Shown here: positions 17,691 to 25,706 of the stretch, piece after piece
How the letters are laid out: each line of letters opens with the position of its first letter
Position numbering within the stretch: the stretch's first letter is position 1
Source of the DNA: an uncultured Porphyromonadaceae bacterium
GTDB taxonomy: Bacteria; Bacteroidota; Bacteroidia; Bacteroidales; Muribaculaceae
Assembly: GCA_902489275.1 (NCBI GenBank)
Contig: CABTZK010000001.1
Coordinates: 124,001-188,000, forward strand
Direction of reading: 5' to 3'
DNA: 64,000 bases
Made by a program: the position numbers and the translations under genes
The notes under the pieces: generated by a model
Database searches by the model: none
What the model saw: only the letters and a program-made list of their open reading frames with translations
Told to the model about the DNA's origin: nothing

Positions 17691-18926
17691 TCATTTTTTG
17701 CGCTGATTGCCGGCAGTGGAGTCCTTCCCCTTGGCTGCGTTTCCATCCCGCAATTGCACGCCAAGTTTCACCGTTCCCTTGCCAGTCTTCTGGTTAAGCT
17801 CGTCCATGAGCACGTCGAGCTGGTGCTGGCGCTGGCGTTTGTCGGCATCCACCTCAAAGAGACTTGCCAAGACCGTTTTAGCATCGACGACACTGGTGAT
17901 AGTCACCCCTGCCCGCTTGTAGCGATACCCGTCTCGGTAAATGCTTCTCAGCAGCTTGATGGCCTGCCTCACAAGTTCGGTCGAGAGGTTGGTGGGTGTT
18001 TCAAGTTTGCACGAAGCCGAATTCTCATATTGCGGCAAGTCCTCGCGATAGTGATTGGTGGCGACAAACACACTCATGCCCTTGGCCAGCGTGTGCTGAC
18101 GCCGCAACGTGGACGAGCAATCGGCCGCAAAGTTGCTCACCTCGGCAACAAGCCCCTCGATCGTAGAAATCATTTGAGGAAATGTCCTCGTGTTGCTCAC
18201 GCTCTTCGACACTTCATTCTCCCTCATCACGATGCAGTCGATTCCGTTCAATTCGTCTCTCGTGTTGATAATGGGTTGCGGGAAGCAGGTGTGCAAGTAA
18301 CTCCTGCTTCGCATGGCCAGGTCGTAGGCCGTCCAGATTCCCTCTTGATACATCCTTGCCCGGTATCGCCGGCCAATGCCCCACACGTCCTCAATGGGCG
18401 TTAAGTGCAGCGCGCTCAAGCGTTTCTCGTCGGTGTCGATGAGGCAGCAATGACGATAGGCCGAATACTTTTTAGCAAAGTGGCTGGCAATCTTGGCCAA
18501 CGTCTTGCTTGGGGCAATGCCGATGCTCACGGGCAGCCCTAACGCCTCGCGAATCTTCCCATGCAGTTGCTCGCCCCACTGCTTTAAGTCGACCGTGACC
18601 CCACTCATGTCACAAAATGCCTCATCGATAGAGTACTGGTACAAGTTGGGGCACTGCGTTCTCAAGAAACCCATCAACCGGTCGGAGATCTCTTTGTAAT
18701 AGTGGTGGTCGGCAGGGATGGCCACATACTGGCCGGGGCAATACCGCCGCTTCATCTTGAAGAAAGGCTCTCCCATCTTGATGCCAAGCCGCTTGGCCTC
18801 GTTGCTGCGGGCAATCACGGCGGCTTCGCCAGCACTCAACACGACCACTGGCATGCCTTCAAGTTCCGGTTTGCGAATGCGCTCGCACGAAACGAAACAG
18901 TTGTCCACATCGGCAATAAGAATCAT
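17691..18926 (-). CDS. Y-family translesion DNA polymerase (UmuC-like)
   Basis: A 411-residue translesion polymerase of the UmuC/Pol V catalytic type. It opens MILIADVDNCFVSCER with the first metal-binding Asp6, and carries the YSIDEAF palm motif (Asp101, Glu102). The helix-hairpin-helix region (LTPIEDVWGIGRRYRARM) and the UmuC C-terminal little-finger region follow. Length fits UmuC. No umuD-like peptidase gene lies beside it. The only promoter-like signal is a -7 box (18931-18938) four bases before the ATG, raising the possibility of a leaderless transcript. Confidence 0.9.
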   Translation of the reverse strand: MILIADVDNCFVSCERIRKPELEGMPVVVLSAGEAAVIARSNEAKRLGIKMGEPFFKMKRRYCPGQYVAIPADHHYYKEISDRLMGFLRTQCPNLYQYSIDEAFCDMSGVTVDLKQWGEQLHGKIREALGLPVSIGIAPSKTLAKIASHFAKKYSAYRHCCLIDTDEKRLSALHLTPIEDVWGIGRRYRARMYQEGIWTAYDLAMRSRSYLHTCFPQPIINTRDELNGIDCIVMRENEVSKSVSNTRTFPQMISTIEGLVAEVSNFAADCSSTLRRQHTLAKGMSVFVATNHYREDLPQYENSASCKLETPTNLSTELVRQAIKLLRSIYRDGYRYKRAGVTITSVVDAKTVLASLFEVDADKRQRQHQLDVLMDELNQKTGKGTVKLGVQLRDGNAAKGKDSTAGNQRKK

Positions 18927-18930
18927 GACG

Positions 18931-18938
18931 CAAACTTA
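18931..18938 (-). promoter_or_regulatory. -7 box of the Y-family polymerase gene
   Basis: Minus strand TAAGTTTG matches TAnnTTTG; no TTTG is found 19-21 bases upstream. The box ends only 4 bases before the start codon. Confidence 0.35.
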
Positions 18939-18981
18939 CAAAAAATCAATCAACAGAAATGCGTTTTTGGAATAAATCTGT

Positions 18982-18989
18982 TACCTTTG
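18982..18989 (+). promoter_or_regulatory. -7 box upstream of split lysO
   Basis: TACCTTTG matches TAnnTTTG, 16 bases before the ATG at 19006. The nearest TTTG (18966-18969) is only 12 bases upstream, so the -33 part is unclear. Confidence 0.4.
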
Positions 18990-19005
18990 CAGGCAAATAC
19001 CGCTC

Positions 19006-19278
19006 ATGCTGACCATTATACTTTGCATGGCCATGGGGATTGCCATCGGAGCGCTCCTCCGCCGCCACCCTTTCAGCCACATCAGCACCATGACCATCGT
19101 GCTGATTTGGCTACTGCTGTTCATGCTTGGCTATGAAATTGGGCATAACGATCACATTATGTCCACTTTAGGCACTATTGGACTCGATGCCCTCATCGTT
19201 GGGTCGCTGGCCACTTTGGGCAGTGCGGCCGCCGCCTGGCTATTGGGCAAGCTGATAGAAAGGAGGTGCAGGAAATGA
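19006..19278 (+). CDS. LysO family transporter, N-terminal half
   Basis: A 90-residue membrane protein with three hydrophobic segments, matching the first part of the lysine exporter LysO (YbjE, DUF340). In Escherichia coli LysO is one protein of about 300 residues; here, as in other Bacteroidetes, it is made as two polypeptides. It overlaps the second half by the ATGA at 19275-19278, so the two are translationally coupled and should form one carrier. LysO exports lysine and toxic analogues; substrate is inferred from the family. Confidence 0.8.
   Translation: MLTIILCMAMGIAIGALLRRHPFSHISTMTIVLIWLLLFMLGYEIGHNDHIMSTLGTIGLDALIVGSLATLGSAAAAWLLGKLIERRCRK
19261..19266 (+). promoter_or_regulatory. 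Shine-Dalgarno AGGAGG deciding the lysO-C start
   Basis: AGGAGG lies 8 bases before the ATG at 19275, inside the end of the upstream gene. It favours that ATG over an in-frame GTG at 19266 that overlaps the motif. Strong SD motifs are unusual in Bacteroidetes. Confidence 0.55.
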
Positions 19279-19877
19279 AAGGCAGCCTCGTCATCCTGGC
19301 GTTTTTTATTGCCGGGCTCATTGCCGGACGAGTAGAGCTCTTGCCCGTGCTCTCCAATGCGTCAGCGGTAAGTTTTGGCATCTTGTGCGCACTCATTGCC
19401 ACCGTTGGGTTCTGCATCGGGAACGACCGTGAGATCATCACCAAATTTCGGCAGCTCAACAAGGGATTGATTTTCTTGCCCGTTGCCGCCGCAATAGGCA
19501 CTTTTGCAGGAAGCCTGGTGGCTGCCGCCGTGCTCCGCCACCACACCACAGCCGAATGGTTGGCCGTGGGCAGCGGATTTGGCTATTACTCCCTGTCGAG
19601 TGTCTTGATTGGCCAATACAAAGGTGCGGAGCTTGGCACCATTGCACTGATTTCCAATGTGGTTAGAGAAATGATTACCTTGTTATGCGCTCCGCTGCTT
19701 GTGCGCTTCTTTGGCATCTATAGCCCCATTGCAAGCGGTGGCGCAACGGCAATAGACACCACGCTCCCCATTATCACCAAGACTTGCGGCAGCGAGATTG
19801 CCCCAGTGTCTATCTACACGGGATTTGTCATGGATTTCAGCGTGCCCTTCCTGGTCACCTTTTTTTGTAGTATCTAA
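19275..19877 (+). CDS. lysO: LysO family lysine exporter, C-terminal half
   Basis: A 200-residue membrane protein with about five to six hydrophobic segments, the larger part of LysO. Conserved family features include GFGYYSLSSVLIGQYKG, the SNVVREMITLLCAPLL helix and ASGGATAIDTTLPIITK near the C-terminus, where acidic residues important for export sit. The start at 19275 is fixed by an AGGAGG 8 bases upstream and the ATGA overlap with the N-terminal half. The fucosidase gene begins 23 bases after its stop, so the two may share a transcript despite unrelated functions. Confidence 0.87.
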   Translation: MKGSLVILAFFIAGLIAGRVELLPVLSNASAVSFGILCALIATVGFCIGNDREIITKFRQLNKGLIFLPVAAAIGTFAGSLVAAAVLRHHTTAEWLAVGSGFGYYSLSSVLIGQYKGAELGTIALISNVVREMITLLCAPLLVRFFGIYSPIASGGATAIDTTLPIITKTCGSEIAPVSIYTGFVMDFSVPFLVTFFCSI

Positions 19878-19900
19878 ACAACAACCAACACACTACCAAC

Positions 19901-21202
19901 ATGAAAAAAATCACTCTTTTCCTCCTCTTTTGTTTGGCATGGCTTCACGTGCCGGCACAGTATCAGCCCAGCGAGAGCAACCTGCAAGCCAGAGCCCGAT
20001 TTCAAGACAACAAATTTGGCATTTTCATCCATTGGGGCTTGTACTCGATGCTGGGCGATGGCGAGTGGGTCATGCACAACAAAAACATCAACTACGAGGA
20101 GTACACCCACTTAGCCGCAGGATTCTATCCCTCAAAGTTCAATGCCGAGGAGTGGGTAAAAGCCATTAAGGACGCCGGCGCGAGATACATCACGATCACA
20201 AGCAGGCATCACGACGGCTTCTCGATGTTCAAGACCGATGCCTCAAGTTACAATATCGTAGACGCTACGCCCTACAAGCAGGATGTGCTCCAGCAACTCT
20301 CGGCGGCATGCCAGAGACATGGCATCACGTTGAACTTCTACTATTCGCATCTCGACTGGCAACGCCTTGACTACCCTGTGGGCAGAACGGGCCAAGGCGT
20401 GGGACGCCCCACCGGCCAGCAGGACTACAACAGCTACTTTAACTTCATGAACAAGCAATTAACGGAATTGCTCACCAACTATGGGGAAATTGGCGCAATC
20501 TGGTTCGACGGGTGGTGGGACCATGAGGAGGACAAGACACCCTTTGACTGGCGGCTGGACGAGCAATACGCCCTCATCCACAAGCTACAGCCAGCATGCC
20601 TGATTGGCAACAATCACCACAACGCGGTCATGCCAGGAGAAGACATTCAGATGTTTGAGCGCGACTTGCCTGGCGAAAACAAGGCAGGGCTCTCTGCCAA
20701 CAGCAAAATAGGAAATCTTCCGTTAGAGACCTGCGCCACCATGAACCGCCGGTGGGGATATGACATCACCGACCATGCTTACCGTAGCGCGAAAGACCTC
20801 ATCAGGCAACTGGTGGGTGCGGCTGGGCGCAACGCCAACCTCTTGCTGAACATCGGCCCCCGGCCTGACGGGCAGCTGCCTGGCGAGGCCCTTGAACGGC
20901 TCCAGCAAATTGGGGAATGGATGAGAGCCAACGGCGAGACCATCTACGGCACCCGTGGCGGCTGCATCGCGCCACACGACTGGGGGGTATCCACCCAAAA
21001 GGGCAACAAGCTGTATGTCCATATTTTCGAGTTAGCCGACAAGTCGCTTTTCGTTCCTCTTGAAGGCAAGAAAGTGGTGAAAGCCCGCATGTTCTCCAGT
21101 CAAAAGGCAATCGGCACGGTCAATGTCGATGGCGGCATCGTGCTTGAGCTGCCTGCTCCACCCACGGGCATTGACACCATTGTTGAACTCACGCTCAAAT
21201 AG
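19901..21202 (+). CDS. Secreted alpha-L-fucosidase, GH29
   Basis: A 433-residue exo-fucosidase with a signal peptide (MKKITLFLLFCLAWLHVPAQ). GH29 hallmarks are present: FGIFIHWGLYSM near residue 40, the active-site HHDGF (103-107) and the nucleophile Asp203 in IWFDGWWD. The region after about 335 forms a small beta-sandwich tail. These enzymes release fucose from host or plant glycans, including mucin, in the periplasm or at the surface. There is no SusC/SusD pair nearby, so it is not part of a classical polysaccharide utilisation locus. It follows lysO by 23 bases. Confidence 0.93.
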   Translation: MKKITLFLLFCLAWLHVPAQYQPSESNLQARARFQDNKFGIFIHWGLYSMLGDGEWVMHNKNINYEEYTHLAAGFYPSKFNAEEWVKAIKDAGARYITITSRHHDGFSMFKTDASSYNIVDATPYKQDVLQQLSAACQRHGITLNFYYSHLDWQRLDYPVGRTGQGVGRPTGQQDYNSYFNFMNKQLTELLTNYGEIGAIWFDGWWDHEEDKTPFDWRLDEQYALIHKLQPACLIGNNHHNAVMPGEDIQMFERDLPGENKAGLSANSKIGNLPLETCATMNRRWGYDITDHAYRSAKDLIRQLVGAAGRNANLLLNIGPRPDGQLPGEALERLQQIGEWMRANGETIYGTRGGCIAPHDWGVSTQKGNKLYVHIFELADKSLFVPLEGKKVVKARMFSSQKAIGTVNVDGGIVLELPAPPTGIDTIVELTLK

Positions 21203-21262
21203 AGAGGCTCAAAACTATCTCTCCACATTTGCGCCACGCCCTGAAAACGCATTTCAATCATT

Positions 21263-21883
21263 TCACTTTTGCGCTTGACCATTGCCTTGCCTAAGCGGGG
21301 CAATGAGTTCGTCGGCCTGGGGCAATTCTGATGGCGAAAACAAGGCCGTGACCAGCGTGAGCGAGTCGGGCAGTTTTCCCTTGGCGCTCCACTCCAAGTC
21401 AATGCCCAGGAGCTCGCTTGTGGTTCTCCCGAGGTCAAATCCCCACGACTCTAACGAGCACCGCATCAGCCGGGGATGCCTGCAAGGCATCCCATCGGGG
21501 CGCGAGCAGTGCTCGCAATAGCGGCAACGCAACGTGAATGCACGGCTTCCGGGATGCTGCTCTTCGAGATTCCTGTAAAAGCGGGTGAGCAATGCCCAAC
21601 TGCTGTCGAAAATCGGGCGCATCACGTCCTCCATCGCACGCTCACTGCTATCCCATACCTTGCGGTCGACCTCGTCGTAGCAGATTCTGGTGGCGAGCAG
21701 AAAGACCGATTTGAACCGATCCAGCTCGGCCTGCACGTCATGCGCAAATGGCGGGCATGACCACAATTTCCCATAGTATCTGCACTGCTTGCACTCCGGC
21801 AAGAAGCGCTCTACATCTTGAAATCTCACTCTATAATCCTGGGCATCAACAACCACGCCCCAGTGTTCCACATTTCTCATCAC
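21263..21883 (-). CDS. DUF2284 predicted metal-binding protein
   Basis: A 206-residue cytosolic protein of the DUF2284 family. The cysteine pattern is clear: CKQC and WSCPP near residues 31-45, then a second cluster CRYCEHC, PCRHP and RCSLES between about 118 and 145, fitting an iron-sulfur or zinc site. Family members are common in anaerobes, and their reaction is not known. The ATG at 21883 is used; an alternative ATG is the next codon. It is convergent with the fucosidase gene. A -7 box lies 26 bases upstream. Confidence 0.82.
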   Translation of the reverse strand: MMRNVEHWGVVVDAQDYRVRFQDVERFLPECKQCRYYGKLWSCPPFAHDVQAELDRFKSVFLLATRICYDEVDRKVWDSSERAMEDVMRPIFDSSWALLTRFYRNLEEQHPGSRAFTLRCRYCEHCSRPDGMPCRHPRLMRCSLESWGFDLGRTTSELLGIDLEWSAKGKLPDSLTLVTALFSPSELPQADELIAPLRQGNGQAQK

Positions 21884-21909
21884 TCACTTGCTTTTGACGA
21901 AACAGAACA

Positions 21910-21917
21910 CAAAGATA
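21910..21917 (-). promoter_or_regulatory. -7 box of the DUF2284 gene
   Basis: Minus strand TATCTTTG matches TAnnTTTG. A TTTG is found 24 bases upstream, slightly beyond the usual spacing. Confidence 0.4.
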
Positions 21918-22035
21918 ACCTTCAAGACTCATGTGCCACACCAAAAGAGCGTAGAATTTAAGGATTTTCACGAATATTAAAAGTAGTTAAAGGCAATTTC
22001 GTTGAAAAAGTTCCCGCTATGTGAATAATAATTTG

Positions 22036-22043
22036 TAATTTTG
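22036..22043 (+). promoter_or_regulatory. -7 box of the propionate operon
   Basis: TAATTTTG matches TAnnTTTG about 95 bases before mce. No clear TTTG is present 19-21 bases upstream. The leader of roughly 85 bases is AT-rich. Confidence 0.45.
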
Positions 22044-22137
22044 TGCATCAAAGTTCTCATGAGGATCATTGCCTCATGGCTTTAAGAACGAAATTACTAT
22101 TAATTCACTAAATAACAACTTTTTAAAAAACTTAGTT

Positions 22138-22557
22138 ATGCAGATTTCACACATCGAACACGTTGGTATCGCAGTCCTTTCGCTCGAAGAAGCAATCCCT
22201 GCTTACGAGAAATTGTTGAACACTAAATGCTACAAAGTAGAAGAAGTCGAAGACCAGCACGTCAAGACCGCTTTCTTGAAAGTTGGCGAGACGAAGATTG
22301 AACTTCTTGAGGCTACAGCTCCCGAGAGTGCTATTGCGAAATTCATCGAGAAGAACGGTGGGCGTGGTGGCATCCAGCACATGGCTTTTGCCGTTGAAGA
22401 CGGGCTGGCCGAGGGGCTCAGCCAAGTTCAGGAAAACGGCATGCGCGTGATTGACAAGGCTCCCCGCAAAGGCGCCGACGGCATGAACATCGCTTTCCTG
22501 CACCCCAAGAGCACTTGTGGCGCTTTAATCGAACTTTGTGAAAATCCTAACAAATAA
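22138..22557 (+). CDS. mce: Methylmalonyl-CoA epimerase
   Basis: A 139-residue vicinal-oxygen-chelate enzyme that interconverts (R)- and (S)-methylmalonyl-CoA. It opens MQISHIEHVGIAV, with the metal-binding His in the first beta-strand; the second His is in GGIQHMAFAV and the Glu ligand in ALIELCEN at the end. An in-frame ATG at 22069 would add 23 unrelated residues, so the start is placed at 22138. It is first in a five-gene operon whose products convert methylmalonyl-CoA to propionyl-CoA while pumping sodium; the next gene begins 10 bases after its stop. Confidence 0.93.
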   Translation: MQISHIEHVGIAVLSLEEAIPAYEKLLNTKCYKVEEVEDQHVKTAFLKVGETKIELLEATAPESAIAKFIEKNGGRGGIQHMAFAVEDGLAEGLSQVQENGMRVIDKAPRKGADGMNIAFLHPKSTCGALIELCENPNK

Positions 22558-22567
22558 ACATAGTGTG

Positions 22568-24181
22568 ATGAGCAAACAACTCGAAAAAATCCAACAGCTG
22601 ATAGAAAAGCGCGCTGCGGCACGCTTGGGTGGTGGCGAGAAGGCTATTGCCAAGCATCATCAAAAGGGGAAATTCACTGCCCGTGAAAGAATTGAGATGC
22701 TTCTTGACCAAGGCAGTTTTGAAGAGATGGACATGTTTGTCCAGCATCGTTGCTCCAACTTTGGCATGGAGAAAAAGTCGTTTGACGGTGACGGTGTCGT
22801 GACGGGCTGTGGCACCATCGATGGCCGCCTGGTCTATGTTTTCGCACAAGACGCAACCGTGTTTGGCGGCTCGCTGAGTGAAACCATGGCGCTCAAGATT
22901 TGTAAAATCATGGACTTGGCCATGAAGAATGGCGCTCCCGTGGTGGGCTTGAACGACTCTGGCGGTGCCCGCATCCAGGAGGGCATCAATGCCTTGGGCG
23001 GCTATGCCGAGATTTTCCAACGCAACATCAACGCAAGCGGCGTCATTCCCCAGATTTCAGCGATCTTAGGGCCTTGCGCCGGCGGTGCCGTATATTCTCC
23101 AGCACTGACCGATTTCATTATCATGGCCCAAGGTATCAGTTTCATGTTCCTGACTGGCCCAAAGGTGGTGAAGACGGTAACTGGCGAGGATGTGACCCAA
23201 GAGCAACTGGGTGGCGCCAAAGTTCACGCCTCAAAATCGGGCGTGGCTCACTTTGCCGCTCAAACCGAGGAAGAGGCACTGGCCATCATCAAGCAGTTGC
23301 TTAGCTACATGCCCAGCAACAACATGGAAGAGGCTCCTCGCATGGAGTGCACTGACCCCATCGACCGCACCGACGACCTGCTAAACACGATTGTTCCAGA
23401 GAGCGCGAACGACCCCTACGACATGTATGAGGTGATCAGCGCCATTGTTGACCATGGCGAGTTTCTTGAGGTTCACAAAGACTGGGCCAAGAACATCATC
23501 GTTGGCTTTGCCCGCTTCAACGGCCAGAGCGTGGGTATCGTGGCCAACCAGCCCAAGCAAATGGCTGGTGTGCTTGACGTGAACGCCAGCCGCAAGGGCG
23601 GTCGCTTCGTTCGCTTCTGCGACGCTTTCAACATCCCTATCGTCACGTTGGTTGACGTGCCTGGCTTCCTGCCTGGCACAGGGCAAGAATATAATGCCGT
23701 GATTATGAATGGCGCCAAGTTGCTCTACGCCTATGGCGAGGCCACCGTGCCCAAGATAACCGTCACCCTGCGCAAGAGCTACGGCGGCAGCCACATCGTG
23801 ATGAGCTGCAAGCAGCTGCGTGGCGATGTGAACTACGCATGGCCCTCAAGCGAGATTGCTGTGATGGGCGCCGCTGGCGCTGCCGGCATTCTCTACGCCA
23901 AGGCCGCCAAGACTGCCAAGACCGATGCCGCTGCCGCCAAGGAGGCTGGCGACGAGGCCAAGGCTAAGCAAATCATGGATGACTACAAGAAGTTTATCGC
24001 CGAGAAAGAGGCAGAGTACAACGACTTGTTCTGCACGCCCTACAATGCTGCGAAATATGGCTACATCGACGACGTGATTGAGCCGCGCAACACTCGTTTC
24101 CGCGTCATCCGCGCCCTGGAGCAAACCCGCACCAAGAAGTTAACCAACCCTGCTAAAAAGCATGGCAATATTCCTCTCTAA
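22568..24181 (+). CDS. mmdA: Methylmalonyl-CoA decarboxylase alpha subunit (carboxyltransferase)
   Basis: A 537-residue carboxyltransferase that moves CO2 from methylmalonyl-CoA to biotin on the carrier subunit. It has the crotonase-like tandem fold with oxyanion-hole glycines (LNDSGGARIQEG; GPCAGGAVYSPAL; LVDVPGFLPGTGQE; GGSHIVMSC). It is soluble and works at the inner face of the membrane with the beta subunit. An Ala/Lys-rich insertion of about 35 residues near 440-480 (KAAKTAKTDAAAAKEAGDE) lengthens the protein compared with typical members of about 510-520. The start is the ATG at 22568 (MSKQLEKIQ), not the in-frame ATG at 22538 inside mce. Propionyl-CoA carboxylase is the alternative, but the beta subunit downstream argues for decarboxylase. 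Confidence 0.92.
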   Translation: MSKQLEKIQQLIEKRAAARLGGGEKAIAKHHQKGKFTARERIEMLLDQGSFEEMDMFVQHRCSNFGMEKKSFDGDGVVTGCGTIDGRLVYVFAQDATVFGGSLSETMALKICKIMDLAMKNGAPVVGLNDSGGARIQEGINALGGYAEIFQRNINASGVIPQISAILGPCAGGAVYSPALTDFIIMAQGISFMFLTGPKVVKTVTGEDVTQEQLGGAKVHASKSGVAHFAAQTEEEALAIIKQLLSYMPSNNMEEAPRMECTDPIDRTDDLLNTIVPESANDPYDMYEVISAIVDHGEFLEVHKDWAKNIIVGFARFNGQSVGIVANQPKQMAGVLDVNASRKGGRFVRFCDAFNIPIVTLVDVPGFLPGTGQEYNAVIMNGAKLLYAYGEATVPKITVTLRKSYGGSHIVMSCKQLRGDVNYAWPSSEIAVMGAAGAAGILYAKAAKTAKTDAAAAKEAGDEAKAKQIMDDYKKFIAEKEAEYNDLFCTPYNAAKYGYIDDVIEPRNTRFRVIRALEQTRTKKLTNPAKKHGNIPL

Positions 24182-24198
24182 CATTGAAAATCAACGAG

Positions 24199-25221
24199 AT
24201 GAATAAACGTAACATTTTATTCTTGCTGCTTGCTGCAATCATGAGCATCGGTGCTATGGCACAGGGACACAAGAACCTGCGCATCACCGAAGTCATGGTG
24301 CAGGATAGCACACGAGGCGGCAATGCCTGGATTGAGTTGTACAACTCAAGCTACGGCACCTATGCCATTGAAAAGATGTTCATCACCACTAAGAGAAGCA
24401 ACGAGCTGTTCACCGAGGTCAATAAAAAAGAAGCTGCCAAGGTCGATAAAATCGAAGACAAGGATGCAGTTTTGCGCTACTTGAGCGCTCGACCTGAAGA
24501 GACCAGCGTTTACATGATTCCTCGTGGCGATGAAAGAAACACCAAAGTTGGCCCACACATGCAAGTGGTGTTTGATGCCGACGGCGACCGCGCCCTGGGC
24601 ACTTTCCACTTGCCGTTCAAGCTGACTCCCGGTCAAGACAACTATATTGCTCTCTATGATGTGGATGGAGAACTGGTCGATGAAGTCATCGTGCCCGCCA
24701 ATCTTCCAACCGGTCAATCCTGGGCTCTGAAAAGCGAAGGCCGCTTGCCTATCGAGGGCGTGATAGACCCCTCGAACTACGAGATGCGCGATGGCAGCAG
24801 TCTTGAGAAAGCCATCACCCGAGGCAATTTCAACACGCGCGAGGCCAATGAGAATATCGAGAAGTTCCACAAGGGCGACTCAAGCGGTATTGTGATCACG
24901 CTGTGCGCCATGGGCATTGTATTTTCGGCTCTTTGTTTGCTGTTCCTGCTCTTCAAGCTCTTTGGCGTTGTCAGCGACAGGTCGGTTAACAAGAAAAAAG
25001 ATGAAGAAGAGAGCGCCTCTACTCCATTACCGGTCAAGGAGGCTCAAAAGCCTGCTGGCGGGGCTGCCGAGGAGGAGATTGCAGCCATTTGCATGGCCTT
25101 GTATCAGCACTTCAACGCCCACGACGAGGAAAGCGGCGTGTTGACTTTCAAGCGCAACACCGATACCGCTTGGTCATCAAAGGCCGCCATGATGCGCGTC
25201 TTGCCCGAACGCAGACCATAA
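24199..25221 (+). CDS. OadG-family (gamma/delta) subunit with N-terminal lamin-tail-like domain
   Basis: A 340-residue membrane protein. Residues 1-20 form a signal peptide (ILFLLLAAIMSIGAMAQ). Residues about 25-210 form a periplasmic domain resembling the lamin-tail fold (RITEVMVQ, GNAWIELYNSS, then LPTGQSWALKSEGRL). One membrane segment follows (about 230-250, IVITLCAMGIVFSALCLLFLLFKLF) and then a charged cytoplasmic tail. The membrane segment plus tail is what OadG/MmdD subunits of sodium-pump decarboxylases look like; usual OadG proteins are only 80-120 residues. Its place between mmdA and mmdC supports the assignment. I use the ATG at 24199 rather than the TTG at 24184. Confidence 0.78.
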   Translation: MNKRNILFLLLAAIMSIGAMAQGHKNLRITEVMVQDSTRGGNAWIELYNSSYGTYAIEKMFITTKRSNELFTEVNKKEAAKVDKIEDKDAVLRYLSARPEETSVYMIPRGDERNTKVGPHMQVVFDADGDRALGTFHLPFKLTPGQDNYIALYDVDGELVDEVIVPANLPTGQSWALKSEGRLPIEGVIDPSNYEMRDGSSLEKAITRGNFNTREANENIEKFHKGDSSGIVITLCAMGIVFSALCLLFLLFKLFGVVSDRSVNKKKDEEESASTPLPVKEAQKPAGGAAEEEIAAICMALYQHFNAHDEESGVLTFKRNTDTAWSSKAAMMRVLPERRP

Positions 25222-25260
25222 CAATTTAATTTTAATCCCTAACAACAAGATTAACATCAA

Positions 25261-25701
25261 ATGAAAGAATATAAGTACAAAATCAATGGCAATGAGTACC
25301 AAGTTGCCGTTGGTGACATCGACGAGAACAATGTCGCTAAAGTCGAGGTTAACGGCAAGAGCTACGATGTGGAGCTGGAAGACCTGCCAAAGATTTCTCA
25401 CGTGGTGAAGAGGGTGGCTCCAGTCGAGGCATCGGCCGCGCCTGCCGCAGCACCGGCTCACAAGCCTCAAAAAGCCGCAGCAGCAGGTGACTTCGTGATC
25501 GATTCCCCACTGCCAGGCACCATCAAGGAATTATATGTCAAAGAGGGCCAAGCCGTCAAGGCCGATGATGTGGTTTGCATTCTCGAAGCCATGAAAATGG
25601 GCAACGAAATCCACGCGGGCAAGGACGGTACAGTGAAGAGTATCAACGTCAACAAGGAGGACTCTGTTCTCGAAGGTGACACTATCATGGTAATTGCCTA
25701 A
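25261..25701 (+). CDS. mmdC: Biotin carboxyl carrier subunit of methylmalonyl-CoA decarboxylase
   Basis: A 146-residue carrier protein with a short N-terminal domain, an Ala/Pro-rich flexible linker (about 52-75, [16 protein letters not shown]) and a C-terminal biotinyl domain. The biotinylated lysine is Lys112 in EAMKM. It swings carboxyl groups between MmdA and the membrane beta subunit MmdB. The gene is 39 bases after the OadG-like gene and 5 bases before mmdB. Confidence 0.93.
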   Translation: MKEYKYKINGNEYQVAVGDIDENNVAKVEVNGKSYDVELEDLPKISHVVKRVAPVEASAAPAAAPAHKPQKAAAAGDFVIDSPLPGTIKELYVKEGQAVKADDVVCILEAMKMGNEIHAGKDGTVKSINVNKEDSVLEGDTIMVIA

Positions 25702-25706
25702 GAAGT

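Noticed and set aside
19266..19274. GTG start for the second lysO gene
   Set aside because: It overlaps the AGGAGG motif that serves the ATG at 19275.
21203..21262. AGAG/CTCT pairing after the fucosidase gene
   Set aside because: Pairing is short and out of register, with no T-run.
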